A DNA stretch of 7,983 nucleotides from Phycisphaerae bacterium (GCA_026984555.1 JALSRY010000572.1:1-7983); one strand, 5' to 3'; counted from the first letter of the stretch, positions 1 to 6,905 are shown. The notes: generated by a model not told the origin, from the sequence alone. Numbers and translations: made by a program.

Positions 1-1
1 T

Positions 2-2461
2 GTCACCTATGTCCGCGCCGCCCGCCGGCGGGCCCGACCGCACCTGCCGTCCACGATGGCCGAAGTCGACTGGACCAGCCCCAACAGCAGCGAATTCTGC
101 CTGGCGTGCCATCGCCCGGTCGGACCTGCGGTCGCCGGCCTCGATGTCGAACACGGCCACCCCCAGAACGTCCCGCTCTCGCCCGAGCAGGTCCGCGCGG
201 CACGGGACATGGGCGGAATCATCGGCCCGGGCAACACCTTGATCTGCATGACCTGCCACAAGCTCGGGCCCCGGGCCTACCAGCCCTTCATGCTGGCCGA
301 TACGCTCACCGACGGGAAGTTCTGCGGCCATTGCCACCCGGGACACTACGCCCGCGGCACCCCCCACGACCTCCGCAAGACCCGCCCCGACGCCCGCAAC
401 CGGCTCGGACAGACCGCCGCCGAGGGGGGACCGTGCAGCGCATGCCACCTGGCCCACCGCTACGCACGCGATTTCCGCTCTTCCAAGCTCGATCCCGACG
501 GCCGCTGCATCACGTGCCACCGCGCCGGCGGCATCGCCGCCCAGCACGCCCGCACCGCGATGGACCACCCCGAATCCCGGTGCGAGGAGTGTCACGACCC
601 GCACGATCCGTCATACGGCGACTTCCTCAAAGAACCCATCGCCGAACTCTGCACACGCTGCCACGAGGGCTTCGCCGCCGGACCAGCCGCGGGCATGCAC
701 TCCGTGGGACAGATGGACACCCCCGTCCCCCAGGAGCTCATCGACGCCGGCGCTTGGGTCCAGGCCGATCTCAAGCAGCTAACCTGCGTCATCTGCCACT
801 CCCCCCACGCCGGCAGCAGCGACGGCCTGCTCGTCATGAACCCCGACACCAACGACCTGTGCCTCACGTGCCACCCCGACCTGCGCGGACCGACCGCCCG
901 CGAAGGAATGTCCCCGCGCCACGGCCAGGCCCCCCGCCTCGACCAGGCCCGCCTCGCGGTCGTCGCCCACTGGGGAACCCGTGTCGGCCCGAATGACGAA
1001 TTGCTCTGCATCACCTGCCACAAGGTCCACGACTCGCACACCACCGTCGATCTGCTGGCTTTTCCGCCCCGGTACGGCGAAACCTGCGGCGCCTGCCATC
1101 CCCACCACGATTCGGTCATGGGCTCGTCGCACGACCTGCGCACGAACTTCCCCGACCTGACCAACAAGGTCGGCCTCACACCCCGCAAGAACGGCGCGTG
1201 CAGCGCCTGCCACCTCGCCCACGGCGTCGCACGCGAAACCAGCCCCGCTCCCGGCGACCCGACCGGCCAGTGCATTACCTGCCACCAGCCCGGTCGGTGC
1301 GGCGAAAAACAGCTTGCCGGCGGAACCTTGCACCCCAAGACCGAGTGTACGGATTGCCACGACCCCCACGAACGCCGCTTCGGCAACTACCTCGCCCAAC
1401 CCGATGCCGAGCTGTGCCTCCGGTGCCACGAACAGCAGGCCACGATCTGCGACGGCCCCCACGACCCCAGCCGCGACCCCGGCATCTGGCCCGCCGACCG
1501 CCGCCGCCCCAACAGCTTGTGCCTCGCCTGCCACGTCGCCCACGGCGGCGACCGGCCCGACTTGTTCCGCACCGGCGCCGCCGGCCCGGTCGGCATGCAC
1601 GACGACGTCTGCCTCTCCTGTCATCCCGGCGCCGCCTGGAACGCCGATTCCGACATCGCCGCCATCCACCCCCACGACATCCCCCCCGACCAGACCAAGG
1701 TTCCCCTCCAGCTCGTCCCCAAGGACTCCGCCGGCAATCTGCGCATGGGCTGCAAGACCTGCCACGATCCACACGGAGGGGCCGAGCCGGTTCACCTCGC
1801 CCGCGTCAGCCCCGGCGAACCGACCGAGGATCTCTGCTTCCACTGCCACAAAGACAAGGTCTACGTCAAGTACACCGGACACTCGTCCGCGAGTCTCGCG
1901 CGATTCGGCTTCGACGTGGACTCGTGCAAACCCTGCCACGCGATGCACGCGAACCCCGCCGACACCTGGGGCCAGATGCTCTCGCCACGCTTCCTGGAGC
2001 AGGCCTGCCGGTCGGTACCGCCGGATCTGAAACAACCCTGCGTCCCCTGCCTGGCCTGCCACCACCCCAACGGCCCCGCGCCCGTCCGCAAGATCGCCAC
2101 GCACCCCAAGGCGGACATGTGGAACATCGTGAGGCCCGGCGAACCCGGCTACCTCCCCCTGTTCAACGCCGCCGGGCAGGTGGACACGCGCGGCCAGGTC
2201 ACTTGTCGCACGTGCCATCTATCCCACGGACGGCTCGACCTGCTCAAAGAGGTCGCGCAGGAAAAAACACTGTCGCACGCCGAACAGATGGCGATTCGCA
2301 CGCAGTTGCGTCCTTTCGTGGCACCGAACCTCTGCACGGAATGTCACGGAGCCGAGGCACGCGCGCGGTTCCTGTTCTTCCACGACCCCCAGCGGCGGCG
2401 TTTCCCTCGTCACGATCCAAGCGAGGAACGCATGCACACGCCGCCACCGCCGGGCGCCTGA
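2..2461 (+). CDS. Giant multiheme c-type cytochrome, doubled-CXXCH family (5' partial)
   Basis: This is an extracytoplasmic electron-transfer protein that should bind many covalent c-type hemes. Numbered from the first in-view ATG at 56, the 801 residues contain 23 CXXCH motifs, with the first cysteine at 15, 64, 90, 127, 151, 176, 199, 244, 269, 318, 344, 382, 406, 431, 454, 489, 519, 566, 594, 624, 665, 717 and 760. Many sit in pairs of the form CXXCH-xxH ... LCxxCH, the doubled-CXXCH pattern. A histidine three residues after the motif recurs on every even-numbered motif from 4 to 22, a candidate ligand for a neighbouring heme. The frame stays open to the left edge with no stop, and no signal peptide follows ATG 56. 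Because c-type cytochromes must be exported, the true start is probably upstream of the window. No C-terminal membrane anchor is visible; the end is a charged, proline-rich tail. The electron donor and acceptor cannot be read from the sequence. The family call is firm and the exact role unknown. Confidence 0.93.
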   Translation, partial: VTYVRAARRRARPHLPSTMAEVDWTSPNSSEFCLACHRPVGPAVAGLDVEHGHPQNVPLSPEQVRAARDMGGIIGPGNTLICMTCHKLGPRAYQPFMLADTLTDGKFCGHCHPGHYARGTPHDLRKTRPDARNRLGQTAAEGGPCSACHLAHRYARDFRSSKLDPDGRCITCHRAGGIAAQHARTAMDHPESRCEECHDPHDPSYGDFLKEPIAELCTRCHEGFAAGPAAGMHSVGQMDTPVPQELIDAGAWVQADLKQLTCVICHSPHAGSSDGLLVMNPDTNDLCLTCHPDLRGPTAREGMSPRHGQAPRLDQARLAVVAHWGTRVGPNDELLCITCHKVHDSHTTVDLLAFPPRYGETCGACHPHHDSVMGSSHDLRTNFPDLTNKVGLTPRKNGACSACHLAHGVARETSPAPGDPTGQCITCHQPGRCGEKQLAGGTLHPKTECTDCHDPHERRFGNYLAQPDAELCLRCHEQQATICDGPHDPSRDPGIWPADRRRPNSLCLACHVAHGGDRPDLFRTGAAGPVGMHDDVCLSCHPGAAWNADSDIAAIHPHDIPPDQTKVPLQLVPKDSAGNLRMGCKTCHDPHGGAEPVHLARVSPGEPTEDLCFHCHKDKVYVKYTGHSSASLARFGFDVDSCKPCHAMHANPADTWGQMLSPRFLEQACRSVPPDLKQPCVPCLACHHPNGPAPVRKIATHPKADMWNIVRPGEPGYLPLFNAAGQVDTRGQVTCRTCHLSHGRLDLLKEVAQEKTLSHAEQMAIRTQLRPFVAPNLCTECHGAEARARFLFFHDPQRRRFPRHDPSEERMHTPPPPGA
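98..859 (+). repeat. Octaheme module A of the cytochrome (in-gene tandem repeat)
   Basis: This is the first copy of an eight-heme protein repeat, residues 15-268 counted from ATG 56. Its heme cysteines lie at 15, 64, 90, 127, 151, 176, 199 and 244. It aligns by eye with module B without gaps over the first three motifs and with a one-residue shift over the next four. Shared landmarks include GP...LxCxTCHK, CGxCHP, SHDLR or PHDLR, CSACHLAH, CITCH, CHDPH and AELCxRCHE. Confidence 0.85.
860..1609 (+). repeat. Octaheme module B of the cytochrome (in-gene tandem repeat)
   Basis: This is the second copy of the eight-heme repeat, residues 269-518, with heme cysteines at 269, 318, 344, 382, 406, 431, 454 and 489. 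Offsets from module A are 254, 254, 254, 255, 255, 255, 255 and 245. The last interval is shortened where the segment between its seventh and eighth motifs differs. That segment carries a lone C-D-G-P-H stretch. Confidence 0.85.
1610..2347 (+). repeat. Partial, diverged third heme module of the cytochrome
   Basis: Residues 519-764 carry seven motifs, at 519, 566, 594, 624, 665, 717 and 760. The first three are offset from module B by 250, 248 and 250, so the module begins like the other two. Spacing then drifts and the similarity fades. The fifth motif is preceded by an extra CxxC, giving CVPCLACH. I read this as a degenerate or reshaped third copy; the boundary at the right end is approximate. 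Confidence 0.5.
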
Positions 2462-2532
2462 TCCGCTCCCACCCCGCGCTCGCCCACCCCCGCAAATCGC
2501 GGCGCCCGCCTCGTTTTCGATTTCCACCGGGC

Positions 2533-2538
2533 TACAAT
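2533..2538 (+). promoter_or_regulatory. -10-like box TACAAT for the zinc-ribbon membrane protein
   Basis: The gap 2462-2609 separates the cytochrome stop from the next gene. It holds TACAAT, five of six bases matching the sigma70 -10 consensus. No good -35 is found at 16-18 bases upstream; the region there reads TCGTTT. The box would give a leader of roughly 65 bases to the TTG start at 2610. It suggests the membrane protein has its own promoter instead of being read only from the cytochrome. Confidence 0.4.
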
Positions 2539-2597
2539 AAGATGCGTGGTGGTCGGTCCGGAAGGCATGTTCGCACACGGTGGGGCGACCGCCACCC

Positions 2598-2602
2598 GGG
2601 AG
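2598..2602 (+). promoter_or_regulatory. Ribosome binding site GGGAG deciding a TTG start
   Basis: GGGAG lies seven bases before the TTG at 2610. The alternative in-frame GTG at 2580 has only GGAAGG at 2560-2565, fourteen bases away. Spacing favours the TTG. Confidence 0.5.
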
Positions 2603-2609
2603 AACCGTT

Positions 2610-3719
2610 TTGAGCCCGACCACCTCCAGCCTCGTTCGCGGTACCTGTAGCTGTGGCCAGAAATATCGCATTCGCAACGCGCGGCCGGGTGCGGCGGTTC
2701 GCTGTCCGCGGTGCCAGCGGCCGATCCCCATCACCGACGCCGACATCCGCGCTGCCAGGAACGCAACCCGCCTCACCCCGATCCAGGGCGATGCGCAACG
2801 CGTGCTCGAGGTGATCCCCATCGACGACGGCACGCTCCGCCTCGCACCCGAGGATGCCCGGCCGGGGCTCACCGGCGAATTCGTGCTCGAACACGACGAG
2901 GCGGCCATCGCCTACGCCCACCGCACGACCTACGACCTGATGCCGTTCAAGCGGGCCACCCGCCGGCCCTGGCGCTGGATCAGCGGCGGCACGCCCGGCG
3001 AGCCGGCCTCGCGGTCGTTCTTCGGCGACCTGGTCGCGAGCTTCTACTGCGCCGGCAGCCGAGACAACCTCATCAACATCCTCTTCACCGCGCTCGCGTG
3101 GTCGACGTTCTTTTTCATCCAGTACCTTCTCGCGGCACTGGGCATGAAGAACCTCGCCGCGGCAATCACGGTCGTCGCCCTGCCGCTCTATGCTTTCTTG
3201 AGCCTGTTCGTACTCCAGTTCTACTGGGCCGTATTGCAACACACCGCCGCCGGCGAGGACGAAATCCCCTGGGTCCAGTCCGACACGAGCTTCTGGCGCG
3301 GCGCGATCAAGCCGATCATCTGGATCATCGTCATTTCCGGGCTCTGCTCGCTGCCCGAGGTGACCTACCGCACGTTGGGCATTCCCCTGCCACCGTGGGC
3401 CGACGCGATCTTTCTGGCGGCGGGGTGGTTTTTCTGGCCCGCGATGGTGATGTCCGTCGCCGTGGGAGAATCGATCTTTTTCGTTCGCCCCGACTGGGTA
3501 TTTCGTTGCATCGTGGGCATCGGGCCGGCGTACCTGCTCGGATGGGCCGCCGTGCTCGTCGTGCTGGGTGGCTGGTTCGGATTCATGCTGACCTGGCGAT
3601 ACTGGGTGTGGCTACCCATCGTCGGCTTCGCCGTCAACTTCTATTGCGGGTATGTGCTTTTTCGCACGCTGGGGCTGCTCTTTCGGCACTTTCGGCACCG
3701 CCTGCCCTGGCAATTCTAG
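2610..3719 (+). CDS. Zinc-ribbon polytopic membrane protein of unknown function
   Basis: I do not recognise a named family. Counted from the TTG start (369 residues), the protein opens with a short zinc ribbon, with cysteines 13 and 15 (CSC) and 32 and 35 (CPRC) followed by a basic and polar stretch. Such CxC...CxxC ribbons are common at the N-termini of planctomycete proteins. A soluble linker runs to about residue 150. About six hydrophobic segments follow, near 155-177, 182-207, 234-250, 263-287, 299-322 and 334-355. A loop near 211-230 carries an acidic GEDEIPW stretch and then a Trp- and Arg-bearing SFWRG segment. The C-terminus is basic (FRHFRHR). The arrangement suggests an integral inner-membrane protein with a cytoplasmic metal-binding head, loosely like Yip1 or DUF4013-style proteins, but that is a guess. 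An in-frame GTG at 2580 would add ten residues. It is convergent with kbl and lies 148 bases after the cytochrome, so a shared job is not shown. Confidence 0.8.
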   Translation: MSPTTSSLVRGTCSCGQKYRIRNARPGAAVRCPRCQRPIPITDADIRAARNATRLTPIQGDAQRVLEVIPIDDGTLRLAPEDARPGLTGEFVLEHDEAAIAYAHRTTYDLMPFKRATRRPWRWISGGTPGEPASRSFFGDLVASFYCAGSRDNLINILFTALAWSTFFFIQYLLAALGMKNLAAAITVVALPLYAFLSLFVLQFYWAVLQHTAAGEDEIPWVQSDTSFWRGAIKPIIWIIVISGLCSLPEVTYRTLGIPLPPWADAIFLAAGWFFWPAMVMSVAVGESIFFVRPDWVFRCIVGIGPAYLLGWAAVLVVLGGWFGFMLTWRYWVWLPIVGFAVNFYCGYVLFRTLGLLFRHFRHRLPWQF

Positions 3720-3815
3720 GGCGACGCCGCGCGACCACCGGCGCGCTCCAACCCGGCGCGCACCGCGCAACCGGGCGCGCGGGCCTCGAACCGGCCAGCC
3801 CGCCGGAGCGCGCAC

Positions 3816-3835
3816 CGACCCGCCGCGGCGGGTCG
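3816..3835. terminator. Perfect 20-bp palindrome between convergent genes
   Basis: The sequence from CGACCCGCCG reads identically on both strands, in the 133-base gap between the membrane-protein stop (3719) and the kbl stop (3853). Placement between convergent genes fits a bidirectional transcription stop. There is no T-run and no unpaired loop base, so it would need a partly opened hairpin or factor help. A protein-binding site is an alternative. Confidence 0.4.
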
Positions 3836-3852
3836 TCCTGGACACCGGCGGC

Positions 3853-5046
3853 TCACGCCCGCGATTGCGGGAACTGCTCCGCCACCTTCTTGAGCGCCGC
3901 CAGGCACTCGTCGAGATCTTCTTTCGTGTGGCCGGCGGAAATCTGGCAACGCAGTCGCGCTTCACCCTTGGGCACGACCGGATAACCGAACCCGCTGACG
4001 AACACCCCTTCGGCGAAGAGGGCTTTCTGCATCGCGATCGCCGTGGGCGTCTCCCCGACGATCACCGGCACGATCGGCGTGATGCCGTCGATGGTCTTGA
4101 GTCCCAGCGCGCGGACGCCTTCGCGGAAATGGGCGACGTTGGCCCGCAACTGCTCGAGCAGCCGCGACCCTTCCGTCATGAGCACGTCGATCGCCGCCAT
4201 CGACCCGTAGCAGACCGTCGGCGGCAGCGCGTTCGAGAAAAGCTGCGGGCGGGATTTCTGGACGAGGTAGTCGCAGACGGTCTTCGAGCCGGCCACGTAC
4301 CCGCCGCACGCGCCGCCGAGCGCCTTGCCCAGCGTCGAAGTCTGGACGGTCCCCTCGCCGAGGACGCCGAAATGTTCCGCGGTGCCGCGCCCAGTTTCGC
4401 CGAGGACGCCGGTGGCGTGCGATTCATCGACCACCAGTTGCGCATCGTACTTGTTGGCCAACTCCTTGAGCCGGGGGAGGTCGGCGATATCACCCTCCAT
4501 GCTGAAGACGCCGTCGGTCACGACGAGCTTGTTGCGCGCCTTGGCGGTCTTGAGCATCTGTTCGAGCTCGTCGAGGTGGCCGTGCGGAAAGATGAACCGC
4601 TGGGCCTTGCTCAAACGAATCGCGTCGATGATCGACGCGTGGTTGAGCGCGTCGGAAAAAATCGCGTCCTCTTTGGTCGGCGCGAGCGTGGGGATCAGGC
4701 CGACGTTCGCATCCCAGCAACTGATGAACGTCGTCGCAGCCTCGCAGCCGATGAACTCGGCGATCTTGCGTTCGAGCTCGACATGACACGTCATGGTCCC
4801 GCAAATGAACCGAACCGACGCCGTTCCGAGACCGAACTTGTCCAGCGCCTCCTTGCCGGCGGCGATCACCTTCGGATGGTTGGCGAGCGCGAGGTAGTTG
4901 TTCGACGACAGGTTGATCACGGGACGCCCGTCCATCACCGTGCGCGGTCCCTGGGGCGCCTGGATCTCGTTGGCACGTTTGTACTGCTTGGTTTCGATGA
5001 GCTGTTGCAGCTCGCCCGCGAGCGTTTTTTCGAGTGTGGTCGGCAT
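3853..5046 (-). CDS. kbl: Glycine C-acetyltransferase (2-amino-3-ketobutyrate CoA ligase)
   Basis: This is a cytoplasmic PLP enzyme of the alpha-oxoamine synthase family. It interconverts 2-amino-3-oxobutyrate plus CoA and glycine plus acetyl-CoA, the second step of threonine breakdown through threonine dehydrogenase. The 397 residues match the usual length of about 398. Visible landmarks are NNYLALANHP (49-58), ASVRFICGT (76-84), SDALNHASIID (131-141), DESHATG with PLP-contacting D207 and H210, the Schiff-base lysine K241 in STLGKALGG, SRPQLFSNALPP, and YPVVPKGEARLRCQISAGHT near the end. ASVRFICGT and the C-terminal block resemble Kbl more than BioF or HemA, though family members share the fold. 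The start at 5046 is chosen because AAGGAGG lies nine bases upstream; an in-frame start at 5163 would add a 39-residue arginine-rich extension that overlaps gltX. It lies 88 bases after gltX on the same strand. No threonine dehydrogenase gene is in the window. Confidence 0.93.
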   Translation of the reverse strand: MPTTLEKTLAGELQQLIETKQYKRANEIQAPQGPRTVMDGRPVINLSSNNYLALANHPKVIAAGKEALDKFGLGTASVRFICGTMTCHVELERKIAEFIGCEAATTFISCWDANVGLIPTLAPTKEDAIFSDALNHASIIDAIRLSKAQRFIFPHGHLDELEQMLKTAKARNKLVVTDGVFSMEGDIADLPRLKELANKYDAQLVVDESHATGVLGETGRGTAEHFGVLGEGTVQTSTLGKALGGACGGYVAGSKTVCDYLVQKSRPQLFSNALPPTVCYGSMAAIDVLMTEGSRLLEQLRANVAHFREGVRALGLKTIDGITPIVPVIVGETPTAIAMQKALFAEGVFVSGFGYPVVPKGEARLRCQISAGHTKEDLDECLAALKKVAEQFPQSRA

Positions 5047-5055
5047 GGTCTTGGG

Positions 5056-5062
5056 CCTCCTT
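5056..5062 (-). promoter_or_regulatory. Strong Shine-Dalgarno of kbl (AAGGAGG)
   Basis: On the minus strand AAGGAGG stands nine bases before the ATG at 5046. It fixes the kbl start. In the same gap a TACACT at 5084-5079 could be a weak -10, but no -35 accompanies it, so co-transcription with gltX is at least as likely. Confidence 0.8.
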
Positions 5063-5134
5063 GGTGGAATCAGCGCGTAGTGTAAATCGACACGGCCCGA
5101 TCCGCGACGGGGGCGCCGCCGAACAGCGCGTGCC

Positions 5135-6814
5135 TCAGGCCGTCGCGGCCGACTGCGCCCCACCCGCGTCGGGCTCCAACCGCGCCAGCAACCGATCGAT
5201 CCGGGCCAGCGTCTTCTCCCGTCCCAACAGCGCGATCGTCTCGAAGATCGACGGGCTGACCGTCGTGCCGGTGACGGCGATGCGGATCGGCTGGGCCACC
5301 TTGCCCAGCCCGAGCCCGTGTTCCCGGGCGTAGCCGCGGATCACTTGTTCCAGCCCGCCGCTGCTCCAGTCGCTCGCCTTCGCCAACACGTCGCGCATGT
5401 TCCGGAGCACGCCGACGCCGGCCGCCTCTCCCTTGAGCAGGAACTTCCGGACCGCCGCCTCGTCATACCGCAGCGCTTCGTCGTCCACGAACATCGCGCC
5501 GCACTTCTGTTCGAGCTGACGCAGCGTCCGCACACCCGCGCACAGCTCGACCAGCCGCGCCAGCGTCGCATCGTCGAGCGGAGCCAGTGGCGAATCGGGA
5601 TGAACCGCGAAGTAGTCGCGCAACGCCGCCAGAATCCGCCCCGGCGCGGCACCGGCGATGCCGTCGGTGTTGAACGCCAACAACTTGTCGCGATCGAAAC
5701 GCGCGTTGGTCTTGCCGATCCGCTCCAGGGAAAACGCCGCGGCCAGCTCCGCGAGCGTATACTTCTCGCGGTCGTCCCCCGCAGACCAACCCAACAACGC
5801 GATGAAGTTCACCACGACCTCGGGCAGGTATCCGCTGGCCCGGAAATCGTGGATGTCGATCTCGGGCAGCTCGATCTCCAACACACGCGCGAGACGCCGG
5901 AGCGCGTCGGCCGGGAGCTGCGCCTTTTTCTTGCGCCACGCGGCGAACGTCTCCGCGTCACAACCGGCCACGTCGAGCGCGCGGGCCTCGTCGATGCGAC
6001 CGGCGTCGATCGCCCCGCGCAACGCCCCCCGCACGACCTTGTCCTTCTCCCGCTTGCTCATCTTCGAACCGTCCATGTTGAGGATGATGGGCAAGTGGGC
6101 ATAGATCGGTGTCGGCAACCCCAGCGCCTGCTGGAGCGCGATGTGGTTGGGCGTGTTCATGAGGTGTTCTTGACCGCGCAGAACGTGCGTGATGCGCATG
6201 TCCGCGTCATCGACCACGACCGCGAAATGGTACGTCGGCCAGCCGTCGCTCTTGACGATCACGAAATCGTCGAGCTCGTCCGCCCCGATCGTCACCTCGC
6301 CGAGTATCCGATCGGGCACGGTGAAGTCGCAACCGGGCATCTTGAAACGAACGACCACCGGACGGCCCTCGTCGCGGGCCCGCCGCGCGTCGGCCTCCGA
6401 CGGAAACGACGCCGGCCGGGGATAGCGAAACCCCTTGCCGCTGCCGCCCGCGGCTTTGCGCATCGCGTCCAGCTCTTCACGCGTCTCGAAAGCGTAGTAC
6501 GCGCGCCCCTCCTCGAGCAGCCGCCGGGCGCAGGCTTCGTAGCGTTCGAGCCGCTGACTCTGGTAGTACGGGCCGAACGGACCGCCGACTTCGGGGCCTT
6601 CGTCCCAGTCCAACCCGAGCCAGCGCAAATCTTCGAGCAGCTTGCCTTCGGCACCGGCGATGTTGCGGGTCTGGTCCGTGTCCTCGATTCGCAGGACAAA
6701 CCGCCCCCCGTGCCGCCGCGCAAGCAGATAATTGAACAGGGCCGTGCGCGCCCCGCCGATGTGCAGGTAGCCCGTCGGCGAGGGAGCGAAACGCGTTCGA
6801 ACCAGGTCGGCCAT
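5135..6814 (-). CDS. gltX: Glutamyl-tRNA synthetase with an insert after KMSKR
   Basis: This is a class I aminoacyl-tRNA synthetase that charges tRNA-Glu with glutamate in the cytoplasm using ATP. Its 559 residues exceed the usual 470-490. The N-terminal Rossmann domain has RFAPSPTGYLHIGGART (HIGH motif as HIGG, 18-21) and RIEDTDQTR. The middle has VLRGQEHLMNTPNH and KMSKR at 251-255. The C-terminal anticodon-binding part has LGWSAGDDREKYT and GKVAQPIRIAVTGTTVSPSIFETIALLGREKTLARI. The region where some bacterial GluRS carry a zinc site (around YYAFETREELD, 106-116) has no cysteine, so this is a zinc-free type. Between KMSKR and the conserved DFRASGYLPE (323-332) there are 67 residues where E. 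coli has about 8-10. This accounts for most of the extra length. The ATG at 6814 is chosen because PSPTG then lies near the N-terminus as usual and AGAGGAG precedes it; the longer open frame to 6901 would add 29 atypical residues. Whether it also charges tRNA-Gln cannot be told here. Confidence 0.96.
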   Translation of the reverse strand: MADLVRTRFAPSPTGYLHIGGARTALFNYLLARRHGGRFVLRIEDTDQTRNIAGAEGKLLEDLRWLGLDWDEGPEVGGPFGPYYQSQRLERYEACARRLLEEGRAYYAFETREELDAMRKAAGGSGKGFRYPRPASFPSEADARRARDEGRPVVVRFKMPGCDFTVPDRILGEVTIGADELDDFVIVKSDGWPTYHFAVVVDDADMRITHVLRGQEHLMNTPNHIALQQALGLPTPIYAHLPIILNMDGSKMSKREKDKVVRGALRGAIDAGRIDEARALDVAGCDAETFAAWRKKKAQLPADALRRLARVLEIELPEIDIHDFRASGYLPEVVVNFIALLGWSAGDDREKYTLAELAAAFSLERIGKTNARFDRDKLLAFNTDGIAGAAPGRILAALRDYFAVHPDSPLAPLDDATLARLVELCAGVRTLRQLEQKCGAMFVDDEALRYDEAAVRKFLLKGEAAGVGVLRNMRDVLAKASDWSSGGLEQVIRGYAREHGLGLGKVAQPIRIAVTGTTVSPSIFETIALLGREKTLARIDRLLARLEPDAGGAQSAATA

Positions 6815-6818
6815 CGTA

Positions 6819-6825
6819 CTCCTCT
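6819..6825 (-). promoter_or_regulatory. Ribosome binding site of gltX (AGAGGAG)
   Basis: On the minus strand AGAGGAG lies four bases before the ATG at 6814. The spacing is short but usable, and it supports this start over upstream in-frame codons. Confidence 0.6.
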
Positions 6826-6858
6826 GGTTGCAGGATTCCTCGTGCGGATCGATCAGAC

Positions 6859-6888
6859 ATCCTATCGTCGCGCGGCGAGGACTGGCAA
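6859..6888 (-). promoter_or_regulatory. Sigma70-like promoter of gltX
   Basis: On the minus strand TTGCCA (6888-6883, five of six to TTGACA) is followed after 18 bases by TAGGAT (6864-6859, four of six to TATAAT). Transcription would start near 6852, giving a leader of roughly 35-40 bases before the gltX ATG. It lies just after a terminator-like hairpin, as expected for the head of a new transcription unit. Confidence 0.55.
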
Positions 6889-6905
6889 ACCAGCGGCGCA
6901 AACCA

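Noticed and set aside
779..2218. Long minus-strand open frame opposite the cytochrome (479 codons)
   Set aside because: Its product is low-complexity Gly/Ala/Val sequence mirroring the cytochrome codons in high-GC DNA. The plus strand has 23 heme motifs with conserved spacing, so this is a shadow.
2494..2523. Inverted repeat AAATCG ... CGATTT after the cytochrome stop
   Set aside because: Only six base pairs around an 18-base loop, too weak to call a terminator.
1198..2613. Plus-strand Arg/Pro-rich frame overlapping the cytochrome end and the next gap
   Set aside because: It is a frame-shifted reading of the cytochrome with an extreme Arg/Pro composition and no motif.
3858..3871. Small CCCGC-GATT-GCGGG hairpin at the kbl 3' end
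   Set aside because: Five base pairs inside coding sequence in very GC-rich DNA, likely chance.
3652..5085. Plus-strand frame opposite kbl
   Set aside because: kbl on the minus strand is full length with all PLP-binding landmarks; the plus-strand product has no recognisable features.
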